44,969 nt of DNA from Bdellovibrionales bacterium. Its GTDB lineage: Bacteria > Bdellovibrionota > Bdellovibrionia > Bdellovibrionales > UBA1609. The stretch is from assembly GCA_028819545.1 (NCBI GenBank), contig JAPPLG010000029.1, positions 1 to 44,969 on the forward strand. The letters run 5' to 3'. Positions 24,752 to 32,550 of this stretch are shown here, in pieces; the stretch's first letter is position 1, and every line of letters starts with the position of its first letter. The translations under genes were made by a program, and so were the position numbers. Below the pieces are notes generated by a model, which was not told where the DNA came from, searched no databases, and was given only the letters and a program-made list of their open reading frames with translations.

Positions 24752-26254
24752 ATTTATCTAAGTAAAACAAAACTGAAGCAGGGCTTTCAGTGTATTAAAA
24801 ACTTGTATTTTCAAATGCACCATGCGGACCTTGCCCGTCCTTATACTTTGCAGGAACAAAGTTTATTTAAGCAGGGGGATGCTGTTCAGGTGGAGGCTCG
24901 AAAACGTTTTCCTGATGGTGTTTTAATTACAGCTCCATACTGGGATTTTAAATTGGCCCAGGCACAGACCCAGACAGCCTTGAATCAAAAGCCTCCTTAT
25001 ATTTATGAAGCCTTCTTTTTTAAAAATAATTTAATGGCTCGAGTGGATATTTTACATCTAAAAGAAGAGTCTTTATGGGATATTATTGAAGTCAAATCCT
25101 CTATGAGCTTGAAGGAAGATCATATATGGGATGTCGCTATTCAGAAGTATATTATGGAGCAATTTTCCTATCCAATAGATCGGTGTTTTGTTTTTCATTT
25201 AAATAGATCCTGTGTGTATCCTGACTTGGAAAATCTTTTTGTAAAAAAAGAGATCACTGAAGAAGTTAATGATTTACAAATAAAAGTGTCTGAAAAAGTG
25301 GAAGAATTTAAACAGGCTTTAAGTAAAAAAGAGCCTCCTGAAGTGGATATAGGACTGCATTGTAATAAACCCTATGAGTGCAGGTTTAAATCTCAGTGTT
25401 GGAAAAAAGTTCCTCAGCCCAGTGTTTTGGATATGCCTGAAATGGGGGCTTTAGCTTGGGAGTATTATCAACAAAATAAAATTAAATTAGAGGATATTCT
25501 GGAAGAGGAGTTGCTTCCCAGACAGAAGATTTATAAAAAAGTCCATACATGCAATGAGCCTTACATTGATAAGGCATCTATCCGGAAAGAACTATCTTTA
25601 TGGAAACAGCCTCTTTATTACTTGGATTTTGAAACTATTGCTCCGGCAATTCCAAGGTTTGAAGGGGTGTCTCCTTTTCAGCATATTCCATTTCAGTTTA
25701 GTGTGGTGTGTATTTCAGATAAAAAGGGTTCCAACTCAAAAGATATAGGATTTTTTCAAGGGCAGAAAGTTACAGAGGCGCATTATCTTCATAAAGATGC
25801 TTCAGATCCTCGTTATGAGTTATCCAAGAAGTTGGTGGGGTTTATGGGGGGTCAGGGCAGTGTTGTTGCTTACTACAAACAGTTTGAATCTTTAAGGTTA
25901 AAAGAATTGGCAAAATTATTTCCGGATTTAAGTGAACCTTTGTTATCCATTGAGTCGCGGCTGGTGGATCCGCTTCCATTATTGAGGAATCATGTTTGCT
26001 TTAAGGAGTTTGGATCCAGTTGGAGTATGAAGAGTGTGGCTCCTGTGTTGCTGGGGGAGAAATGGAATTATTCACATTTGGAAGTGCAGGATGGGTTAAT
26101 GGCTCAGAATACTTTTGAGAAAATGATCGTGTTAGATCCAAAAGATCCTAAGAGAGATATATTGAGGAAAAATTTAATTTCCTATTGTTCGCAGGATACT
26201 TATTGTTTAGCGGGAATTGTGGAGTGGTTGTACAAACAAATTGTCGGGCCGTAG
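24752..26254 (+). CDS. DUF2779-type nuclease: Fe-S PD-(D/E)XK plus DEDD exonuclease domains
   Basis: The product probably degrades nucleic acid. The first half is a RecB/Cas4-like nuclease: ARVDIL, IIEVKSS and a QKY helix supply its acidic, Lys and Gln motifs. Cys204, Cys210 and Cys216 resemble the C-terminal cysteines of an iron-sulfur cluster. The second half begins YYLDFETIAPAIPRFEG and ends YCSQDTYCL, a DEDD exonuclease pattern. The fourth cluster cysteine (Cys14, in KQGFQCIKNL) lies upstream of the first standard start, a TTG at 24803. The frame is open to 24734, and only ATT at 24752 follows a ribosome site (GGGGG, 7 bases away). I therefore call an ATT start, giving 500 residues. The end overlaps tRNA-Pro. 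Confidence 0.8.
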   Translation: MYLSKTKLKQGFQCIKNLYFQMHHADLARPYTLQEQSLFKQGDAVQVEARKRFPDGVLITAPYWDFKLAQAQTQTALNQKPPYIYEAFFFKNNLMARVDILHLKEESLWDIIEVKSSMSLKEDHIWDVAIQKYIMEQFSYPIDRCFVFHLNRSCVYPDLENLFVKKEITEEVNDLQIKVSEKVEEFKQALSKKEPPEVDIGLHCNKPYECRFKSQCWKKVPQPSVLDMPEMGALAWEYYQQNKIKLEDILEEELLPRQKIYKKVHTCNEPYIDKASIRKELSLWKQPLYYLDFETIAPAIPRFEGVSPFQHIPFQFSVVCISDKKGSNSKDIGFFQGQKVTEAHYLHKDASDPRYELSKKLVGFMGGQGSVVAYYKQFESLRLKELAKLFPDLSEPLLSIESRLVDPLPLLRNHVCFKEFGSSWSMKSVAPVLLGEKWNYSHLEVQDGLMAQNTFEKMIVLDPKDPKRDILRKNLISYCSQDTYCLAGIVEWLYKQIVGP

Positions 26255-26321
26255 CGCAGTCTGGTAGCGCGCTACCTTGGGGTGGTAGAGGTCGCTGGTT
26301 CAAATCCAGTCGGTCCGACCA
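26245..26321 (+). tRNA. tRNA-Pro (anticodon GGG), integration site of the element
   Basis: The acceptor stem is CGGGCCG/CGGTCCG with one G-T pair, and CCA is encoded. The anticodon stem CTACC/GGTAG closes TTGGGGT, giving GGG. The T-arm contains GGTTCAAATCC. The preceding gene ends inside its first ten bases. An integrase lies just downstream, pointing towards it, so the 3' end is the probable attachment site of the element that follows. Confidence 0.95.
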
Positions 26322-26376
26322 TTGAATTTGTAACTACCTGAAATTATTGATTTTTTTAAACTAAATTATTTTTTTG

Positions 26377-26397
26377 ACGGGATTTTAACGGGATTTT
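26377..26397. promoter_or_regulatory. Tandem ACGGGATTTT sites by the integrase (possible arm sites)
   Basis: Two copies of ACGGGATTTT begin at 26377 and 26388, exactly 11 bases apart, so they face the same side of the helix. They lie between the tRNA-Pro 3' end and the integrase stop codon, where integrase arm-type sites would be expected. Confidence 0.4.
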
Positions 26398-26443
26398 TTT
26401 AGAAATTCTAGAAAGGGATTCGAAAACAACTAAAAGTCACATC

Positions 26444-27589
26444 TTATTTTTGAGCTGTCTTAAATAATATAGCAGAAGTTTTTTCTCCTATATCTGAACT
26501 CAAAAGTGCGACAGCTTTTGCATACTTCTGAGTCATTGACTGCTGTGTATGTCCGAGACTGGCTTGAACAGCAGAAAGATTCTTCGTACCCATAAGAGCT
26601 ATTGTGGCAAAAGTATGCCGGCAAATATGAGTTGAACGCCAAGGTAAGTTTAATTTTTTAAAGCTATGATTAAATGCTGATTGAATAGCATTGTATTTTA
26701 AAATCTTACCTTCATTATTTGTGAAAATTACATCACTTATAGATTGCTGTTTTATTTCTTTAAGAATTTCTGTTAGCTTTTTTGGAAGCATGAGAAGTCT
26801 TGCAGATTGAACGGTTTTTGTCACATCTTCTAAATAAGGTTGTTTCGTGTGGTAATCCCAGCGTACTCTTCTTACAACTCTTGCTACTCCATTTGTTAAG
26901 TCAACAGCATCCCATTTAAGACCGCAAGCTTCGCTTATCCTAGCACCTGTAAGAAGCATAAAGGTTGCAAGTTTCCAATAAACAGGATTGCTCTTGTATT
27001 CCCTAAGTTGCTCTATCCATCTTTTGGCATCGTCTGGCTGGATAAAATGATCCGGCCTTCTAGGAATGTGAGGTTTGTATATGCAGAGTTGTTTATGTTT
27101 TTTTGTTATGGGTACATTAAAGTCTTCATTATGAAAATTTTTATACCATGTTAGAATGGTGTTTAAAAGTTTAATTTCCAACTTAAAACTATATCTTCTC
27201 TTAGATTGGACGGTTGGGTGTTTTTTTAGCCAATTGATCCATTCCACAACATGGAACCCTTTAAGCTCGGACATTTTCACTTTTGCTAATGGGCTTTTAT
27301 ATAAGTATGTAGATTGGTGTTCATATCTTTGGTAAGAAGATTGTAGTATTCGCAGTTTTGCATCTTTATAAAAATCTTCTACACAGTCTTTAAATAAAAT
27401 ACGGTCGTTTAAATTTGTTGGATTAGACCTAAACTTATATTGTTGTTTTTCATGCCATACAACTGCTTCTCTTTTTTGAGAAAAGTTTTTTACAGCAACA
27501 CGAACGCCTTTCACAAATACTTCAGCTTGATAATAAGTAATTGGTTTTTGTTGTTTTTTATTACGGTATCTTCTTTTGATTATTGCCAT
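26444..27589 (-). CDS. int: Tyrosine recombinase (integrase) of the integrative element
   Basis: This enzyme inserts and excises the element at tRNA-Pro. The 381-residue product has an N-terminal arm-binding region, a core-binding domain and the catalytic domain: TGARISE (Arg217), HICRH (His321, Arg324), SLGHTQ, and the nucleophile Tyr356 in QKYAKA. GGAGG lies seven bases before the ATG at 27589; an upstream frame extension is rejected. It overlaps the excisionase-like gene. The orientation toward the tRNA is typical of tRNA-integrating islands. Confidence 0.95.
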   Translation of the reverse strand: MAIIKRRYRNKKQQKPITYYQAEVFVKGVRVAVKNFSQKREAVVWHEKQQYKFRSNPTNLNDRILFKDCVEDFYKDAKLRILQSSYQRYEHQSTYLYKSPLAKVKMSELKGFHVVEWINWLKKHPTVQSKRRYSFKLEIKLLNTILTWYKNFHNEDFNVPITKKHKQLCIYKPHIPRRPDHFIQPDDAKRWIEQLREYKSNPVYWKLATFMLLTGARISEACGLKWDAVDLTNGVARVVRRVRWDYHTKQPYLEDVTKTVQSARLLMLPKKLTEILKEIKQQSISDVIFTNNEGKILKYNAIQSAFNHSFKKLNLPWRSTHICRHTFATIALMGTKNLSAVQASLGHTQQSMTQKYAKAVALLSSDIGEKTSAILFKTAQK

Positions 27590-27897
27590 TGTGATTCCTC
27601 CTTTTGGTTTAACCACTCCTGCAAACTCCTTTGTTGAAAAAAACGTTTCCGTCCGATACGAACAGAAGGAATTTTTCTAAGAGCTACCCAATTACGGATA
27701 GTCTGAGGAGCTAATCCGAAGATAACCGCTAATTCCTCTAATGATATTAAGTTGTCAAAGAGCAGATCTTTGCCAGATCGATTGATGGCTTTTCCATCAA
27801 CTTCTTTAAGCTTAGCTTGTTTTTTTACTCTAGACAATTCTAGAGCGTTGTTACAATTTGACAAATTTAACTGCTCTTTATCTTTATTTATTGCCAT
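27580..27897 (-). CDS. Excisionase-like helix-turn-helix protein
   Basis: The 105-residue product has a basic N-terminal half and a MerR/excisionase-type DNA-binding domain in the C-terminal half, ISLEELAVIFGLAPQTIRNW followed by KIPSVRIGRKRFF. Such proteins act as recombination directionality factors or repressors next to integrases. Its end overlaps the integrase start by ten bases, so the two are translationally coupled. Assignment to excision rather than repression is by position. Confidence 0.8.
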   Translation of the reverse strand: MAINKDKEQLNLSNCNNALELSRVKKQAKLKEVDGKAINRSGKDLLFDNLISLEELAVIFGLAPQTIRNWVALRKIPSVRIGRKRFFQQRSLQEWLNQKEESQWQ

Positions 27898-27965
27898 TTT
27901 TCATACCCTTTAAACTGAAGGAAACGACCCCTCTAATAAGAGAGGCCAAAGCCTTCTTTTGTTGC

Positions 27966-28157
27966 CTACGATTCCTGTCTATTCTTTTTTGGAGAAAGCA
28001 GATAATCGCCAGTCATATTCTGCACATCCAATTTCAGCACGTAGCCCTTCTCATTTTTTCTTGGAAAAGCTACCCCACAACGGATAAAATTCCTTTGTTC
28101 TTTACCGTCCTTGTCTGTGTACGTACTGACATTCAGTACATCTAATATTTGGTCCAT
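27966..28157 (-). CDS. Small conserved protein of conjugative elements
   Basis: This 63-residue product resembles small proteins found next to integrases and relaxase modules. It has a NFIRCGVAFPRKNEKGYVLK core, with a pattern like (K/R)-x-G-V-A-F...L-x-L-D. The role is unknown. AAGGAGG lies seven bases before the ATG, the best ribosome site of the right-hand part, which supports it as a real gene. It is the next gene after the candidate oriT region. Confidence 0.65.
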   Translation of the reverse strand: MDQILDVLNVSTYTDKDGKEQRNFIRCGVAFPRKNEKGYVLKLDVQNMTGDYLLSPKKNRQES

Positions 28158-28515
28158 AATTAAACCTCCTTATGGTTTTGTTATATTTGTTTTATGCTGA
28201 GCTTCTATTTATTTCTCACCTCCTTAGCCAGCTCAAAAAATTATCAACTGTGTCCTTTGTATCAAGTATTTACCCCTTACTCTGAGTCTTCCCTTCTGCC
28301 TACTCAAACCTAAACCCCACAACACCACACCACTACCACCAACCCCACTCACCACACACACACCACACCGAGACGTGACCACCACTACGAATCAAGATGA
28401 GGAGGGGTGGTCACGCCTCGGTGTATGTAAAAACTTTGTGTTTTCAATAGGTTGAGTGGGGTTGGAAAAAAGTGGACTACATACCCGACTACATAGGAAA
28501 AATTAAAATTTATTT
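28158..28515. other. Intergenic region with nested inverted repeats
   Basis: No gene is supported in these 358 bases. Half of it is an unusual CA/CCA-rich strand (about 28305-28369). The nested inverted repeats at 28339-28465 lie inside it; see the oriT entry. Promoters for the two flanking genes were not certain. Confidence 0.65.
28339..28465. other. Candidate origin of transfer (oriT): nested inverted repeats
   Basis: An inner pair, CACCGAGACGTGACCACC (28366-28383) and its complement (28406-28423), matches at 17 of 18 positions around a 22-base loop. An outer pair, CCAACCCCACTCA (28339-28351) with its exact complement (28453-28465), encloses it. The strand is CA-rich on the left. The position between the coupling-protein gene and the integration genes, and the absence of a T-run, favour oriT or a replication origin over a terminator. 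Confidence 0.5.
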
Positions 28516-30177
28516 TCATAAAGCCGGCCTCCAAACTTGAAATAAATCTTCTTTATGACAAGCTTTATCGATCAAAACTGCTTGGCCGGGAGATAATCTC
28601 TTAAACACATCAAATTCTATTTTCATCTCCTTTACATCCCGGATACTTCCAATGCCAGTCATCTCTTCATCCTTTTCTGCTCTTATTATTTGATAAGTTT
28701 TTTTCTGAGAAGAGAAAGTTCCTGCAACTCCAGCCCATTCTTCTACATCTTTTCCAATATCTTGGCGGAATAAAATTTTAATGGTCGTGTTGCCAATAAT
28801 CTGATTTTTAAAATCGTTATTGACTTGAGATAAATCTGAAAGCCCCTGACAGAAAAGATGTATTCCTATCCGGGCAGATCTTGCCATTTTTAAAAAATCC
28901 GCAGAATCCCATGTTACAAAGGATCCAAACTCATCTATAAAACAGGCACAAAAGTCATATGAGAAATTCTTTTGACCGGATTGGACACGACTGGAAAGCA
29001 CTTTTAAATCCTGAATGATCATTCGTCCAATTTGTCGTGAAATTTCTCCATAGCCATTTACGTTCATTTGAAAATAAGCAATTTTGTTGTTTTTCAAACA
29101 TTCTTCAAAAGAAAAAGTGTTGTTTGATTTGTTGTTACAACCAGATAAAATCTCTCTAAACTCAAGACAATTTATTGAAGAAATTTGAGCTTGCAGACCT
29201 GCTAAGTCTTTTTTGGAAATCATTTGAATTTGTTCTAAAATAGATAGTAACTCATGTACATGTGAATGTAGATTGGAGTTGGTTTCTATTGAAGAGATAT
29301 CTTCGATTAAAAATTTAATTTCGTTTGTATTGTTTAAGTAACAATCTAAAAGAGCAAAGCTTACAGGTTTGTTTAGAAACTGGAGGGCAGATAGAATTCC
29401 TCCTAAGAATAAATCAGCTTGAGCTTTATAGTAATCATGTTTAAAGCTCAACCCACCCATTAAACGAGCTTTTATCTGTTGAGCAGTTCCGTTTAAAAGG
29501 GGATTGTAGGAAATAGATTCTTCTGGAAAGGAAAGTGAGAATAAGTAAAAATCTTTTTCTCTTCCATAAAAATGAGCTTTTTGTTTCATTTCCAATATAT
29601 CTTCTCTTTCTCCTTTTGGATCGATAATAATTATTGGATGATTGTGTTTTAAAGAGTGTATCAACATTGTTTTAAGTAAGGTTGTTTTGCCTTGCCCTGT
29701 AGCTCCGGACACAATGGTATGTTGAACTCTTGACTTTATATCTAATAAAACAGGTTTCTTTGAAATGAGCGAAATGCCTAGAGGAGTATATTTTGGATTT
29801 TTTATAAGAGAGAATAATTTATGGAAAGTAAGTTTTTTATTTTTTAGATCTTCTACTGTAATTTTCTTTTGTATTGATGAATGATTAAAATATAGAAAAT
29901 ATAGATGCCTGATTGAAAAGATAAGTGTCCCTATTACAAACAACCATAAAAAATTCTCCCCATTAAAAATATGATCTTTTGTATAAGAAAAAGAGTAAAT
30001 CCAAAATCCTCCGGCAATTAAACTACAACATACAAATGAGCGGATAAAGTTTTCAAATATGGCTACCGTTTGAGAGTGGGCTTTAATTGGTAATAAAGAA
30101 AATTGAATAATATTCCAAATACCTGATATTATTTCTTCCATAATATTTTCTAAATTATTTTCTTTTTCTATAGTCAT
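28516..30177 (-). CDS. Type IV coupling protein (VirD4/TraG/TraD-like ATPase)
   Basis: This ATPase links the relaxase-DNA complex to the secretion channel. The 553-residue product has two N-terminal membrane segments (about residues 45-65 and 80-97), Walker A GATGQGKTT (from residue 158), IIIDPKGERED, Walker B CFIDEFGSF and a sensor-like block around FCQGLSDLSQ. It ends the long secretion operon and overlaps the gene upstream by 23 bases. That pairing is like MobB/MobC of plasmid CloDF13. Confidence 0.92.
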   Translation of the reverse strand: MTIEKENNLENIMEEIISGIWNIIQFSLLPIKAHSQTVAIFENFIRSFVCCSLIAGGFWIYSFSYTKDHIFNGENFLWLFVIGTLIFSIRHLYFLYFNHSSIQKKITVEDLKNKKLTFHKLFSLIKNPKYTPLGISLISKKPVLLDIKSRVQHTIVSGATGQGKTTLLKTMLIHSLKHNHPIIIIDPKGEREDILEMKQKAHFYGREKDFYLFSLSFPEESISYNPLLNGTAQQIKARLMGGLSFKHDYYKAQADLFLGGILSALQFLNKPVSFALLDCYLNNTNEIKFLIEDISSIETNSNLHSHVHELLSILEQIQMISKKDLAGLQAQISSINCLEFREILSGCNNKSNNTFSFEECLKNNKIAYFQMNVNGYGEISRQIGRMIIQDLKVLSSRVQSGQKNFSYDFCACFIDEFGSFVTWDSADFLKMARSARIGIHLFCQGLSDLSQVNNDFKNQIIGNTTIKILFRQDIGKDVEEWAGVAGTFSSQKKTYQIIRAEKDEEMTGIGSIRDVKEMKIEFDVFKRLSPGQAVLIDKACHKEDLFQVWRPAL

Positions 30178-30856
30178 TTGTTTCCTTTTCTAACCATTCT
30201 AAAAGAGGAAGCTTCCCATACTTATGAGAAATAACTTCTTCAATATTTGGATAATGAGAAATGGCGATGTAATTTCTGTAACGAAAAGTTTTTATGAGTT
30301 TTTGAATTTTCTTTATATGAATAGAAACGTATAGTACATGAGTAAAACGAGACCTTCTGTATTTGGCCATTTTAAGAAAATATCTATTTCGGCTTTTTAA
30401 GTGTAACTCCAATTCAACAGCTAAATTAAAGGAGTCTTTTTTCAGATAAAAATCAGGTAAAGGGTCATTGTTGCCGTGATATAAAGTATTTTTTAAATTT
30501 TTAATTTGATTCTCAAATATGGCCTCTGTTTTTAGAAGATTTTCCAAACGCTCTTTTAATGAAAAAAGGAAAAGTTGATGTGTCTTTTTCCATGGACTTG
30601 CTTTCACTAGACTGTATTTATTAGAGAGACTTATAATTTTTAGATTTCTTCCAATTAGTCCAGTAGAAAATCTATTTGGATTTTTCTTAAAATTTAGAGG
30701 CTCTATTAAGATGTAACCGTGTTTTTTTAATTTACTTAAACGATTGCAGGCAGAAGAGTGCGAAGAAAAGAAGTTTCTTTTAATATCATTATAAAAGCAA
30801 AAATCCTGCTTTTGAAGAACATCAATAATTAGTTTATCTCTTGTAGTTAGTCTCAT
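30155..30856 (-). CDS. Putative Replic_Relax/MOBC-like protein (candidate relaxase)
   Basis: This is the only candidate relaxase in the element. The 233-residue product starts with a winged-helix region (about residues 1-60: LIIDVLQKQDF...RLSKLKKHGYI). Then it has LPDFYLKKDSF and LAVELELHLKSRNRY, a pattern like the D...ExE...K of restriction-fold nucleases in the Replic_Relax/MOBC group. It sits before and overlaps the coupling protein gene. A regulatory protein of the winged-helix type is the alternative. Confidence 0.55.
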   Translation of the reverse strand: MRLTTRDKLIIDVLQKQDFCFYNDIKRNFFSSHSSACNRLSKLKKHGYILIEPLNFKKNPNRFSTGLIGRNLKIISLSNKYSLVKASPWKKTHQLFLFSLKERLENLLKTEAIFENQIKNLKNTLYHGNNDPLPDFYLKKDSFNLAVELELHLKSRNRYFLKMAKYRRSRFTHVLYVSIHIKKIQKLIKTFRYRNYIAISHYPNIEEVISHKYGKLPLLEWLEKETNDYRKRK

Positions 30857-30864
30857 CCATTTTC

Positions 30865-31542
30865 CTATTTTATGACGATATTTAGTATTTTTATGTCTTT
30901 AAGTTCTATGTATTGAGCAAGTTTCTTTTTCTCAGTTTCCAGGGCAGAAAGATTGTTCACTTTGTTTTGTAAATCTGTGTTCACAAAATGAATTTGAGGT
31001 GAGGAGACTTGGTCTTGTAAAGTTAAAGATAATATGGAGGGAAGGCTTTCAAAGAAGTTTAAAGTTATATCTTTAAATAAAGATTCTTTTAAATCTCCTG
31101 TTAAAAATACTGGAAAACTTTTAATCTTTTGAAGGTTATTGTTCATAATAACTTCATTAAAAGTGACTAAGGCTTTATTTGTATTTTTAACTCCTTTGAT
31201 TTTTCCTGCGATGATTCCTTTAAACGGATAAATAATAATTCCATAGACTGGAAAATCTTCATTAAAGGATGAAATCACTGAATAGGGGATATTGACTTTT
31301 AAAATAGAGCCTTTTTTAAGGCTTGAGTTTTCTTTTTCATTAAAAACTAAAAAATCTTTATCATAAGAAAAAGATTTTCTTTGAAACTTTAAAGGTGTAG
31401 TCTTTTTCTTCTTTTTTATTGGAGTTTTCTTTTTAGCTTCTCTTTTAAGCTCAAAGACCATCTCATCTTCCATACTAAAAGAATCGAATGTAAAGAAAAC
31501 AGTAAATAAGAGGATGAAAATGGTATAAAGAGAGAGGTTCAT
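30865..31542 (-). CDS. VirB10/TraB-like core-complex protein (short)
   Basis: The 225-residue product has an N-terminal hydrophobic segment and a Lys-rich linker (KKTPIKKKKKTT). Its C-terminal domain recalls VirB10/TrbI: the SSFNEDFPVYGIIIYPFKG and GIIAGKIKG blocks correspond to the SDxPG and LIPxGSxxxGxY regions of that family. Proper VirB10 proteins are about 390 residues, so this one is short. The assignment rests partly on its position after the VirB9-like gene. Confidence 0.6.
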   Translation of the reverse strand: MNLSLYTIFILLFTVFFTFDSFSMEDEMVFELKREAKKKTPIKKKKKTTPLKFQRKSFSYDKDFLVFNEKENSSLKKGSILKVNIPYSVISSFNEDFPVYGIIIYPFKGIIAGKIKGVKNTNKALVTFNEVIMNNNLQKIKSFPVFLTGDLKESLFKDITLNFFESLPSILSLTLQDQVSSPQIHFVNTDLQNKVNNLSALETEKKKLAQYIELKDIKILNIVIK

Positions 31543-32036
31543 TATCTATCCTCCCAAGAAAAGTCTAAGATTTTTCGAATGGTAAAATCTTCTCCCCTCA
31601 AGCCCCCATCATTAGGTGAGGGGGTGTTCGGGGAGGGGAATTTTACTTTAAGCGGTTTGCTAGCTATATGGCTTAGAACTTTGATATAATCATAATGGGA
31701 TTTTTTTGATGGGATGAGGCTGAAAAGAAAGACTTCTTGATTGCATTTTAAAATAAGGTTTGAAGGCTCTGATGACCATTTCTTTAAAAGAAGATGAGCT
31801 TCTGTTTGATTTAGTTTGTCAACTTCTGCTTTTATATCATTTGGGGATCCCACAAGAGCTTTTGTGATAGGGCAGGGAAGATGTAAAAGACTTATCCTTC
31901 CTGGAAATAAAAACACATTTTCTACTGTTTTTTCTGATGTAAAGATAAACTTCACACTTTCTGAGTTTGCTTTGAATAAAGCAAAAAAACATAAGAGAAA
32001 TAGAATAGCTCTATTTAACCTTAATATCCGATACAC
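31542..32036 (-). CDS. VirB9/TraK-like outer core protein (short)
   Basis: The 164-residue product has a signal peptide and a beta-rich middle (FPGRISLLHLPCPITKALVG and LILKCNQEVFLFSLIP) like the N-terminal half of VirB9/TraK. Full VirB9 is about 290 residues. The start is GTG at 32036 with GGAGG four bases before it. Near the C-terminus the residues SPNTPSPNDGGLRGE are encoded by an inserted palindromic repeat (31590-31640). The gene overlaps the VirB8-like gene by 26 bases. Confidence 0.6.
   Translation of the reverse strand: MYRILRLNRAILFLLCFFALFKANSESVKFIFTSEKTVENVFLFPGRISLLHLPCPITKALVGSPNDIKAEVDKLNQTEAHLLLKKWSSEPSNLILKCNQEVFLFSLIPSKKSHYDYIKVLSHIASKPLKVKFPSPNTPSPNDGGLRGEDFTIRKILDFSWEDR
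31583..31648. repeat. Palindromic repeat inside the VirB9-like gene
   Basis: TTCTCCCCTCAAGCCCCC and GGGGGTGTTCGGGGAGGGGAA (about 31590-31640) are complementary with mismatches; GTAAAA and TTTTAC extend the stem. Its G/C content contrasts with the surrounding AT-rich sequence, and read in frame it gives the SPNTPSPNDGGLRGE peptide typical of palindromic repeats. Confidence 0.7.
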
Positions 32037-32550
32037 TGTGCCTCCAGGGGTTTTTATAGTTTCTTTTGTTTTCAGTTAAAGAAAGTAAAATGAATTTATC
32101 AGTTTCAGTAAGAGTACCTTTTTTAAATAGGTAGTTTCTAATTTTTACTTCAAAGAAGTTTTTCTTTTGTTTTTTAATGCTTAGGATTTCAGAAGATTGG
32201 ATGACGTTTTGTTCTTTGATGTAGCTTGCCATATCTTTAAATTCATCATTTTTTTTATTCCATAAGGCATCAGTCATTAAATCTCCAGCCATAGAGATAT
32301 GCTTCCTATAACTCTTTTTATCAAAGTTAAGAGTTAAGGCTATGAAGTGTCTGATAAAGTTCATAGTTTCTACGGGAGATTTTTCCTCATTTTCTATAAT
32401 CTGATAAGAGCTGTTTGTTTTTCCAATAAGAAGGACTTGAGATTTATTTTGAAATGCTAAGAAAGTTGCAAATAAACTCCATAAGAAAAGACTTATTATA
32501 AGAAAAAAACAAATTATTTCATTTTTATAAATAAGCATTAAAAGCTTCAT
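32011..32550 (-). CDS. VirB8/TraE-like inner membrane protein
   Basis: The 179-residue product has one N-terminal transmembrane helix (about residues 10-33) and a periplasmic domain ending FFEVKIRNYLFKKGTLTETD, with a pattern like the beta-sheet of TraE/VirB8. No enzymatic motif is expected. It overlaps the VirB6-like gene by four bases. Its position between VirB6-like and VirB9-like genes supports the call. Confidence 0.7.
   Translation of the reverse strand: MKLLMLIYKNEIICFFLIISLFLWSLFATFLAFQNKSQVLLIGKTNSSYQIIENEEKSPVETMNFIRHFIALTLNFDKKSYRKHISMAGDLMTDALWNKKNDEFKDMASYIKEQNVIQSSEILSIKKQKKNFFEVKIRNYLFKKGTLTETDKFILLSLTENKRNYKNPWRHSVSDIKVK

Noticed and set aside
27858-28145. Plus-strand frame over the excisionase-like region
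   Set aside because: It is antisense to two coupled genes with good ribosome sites and has none itself.
28366-28423. Strong hairpin as terminator of the secretion operon
   Set aside because: No T-run follows on the minus strand, and a second, outer inverted repeat encloses it.
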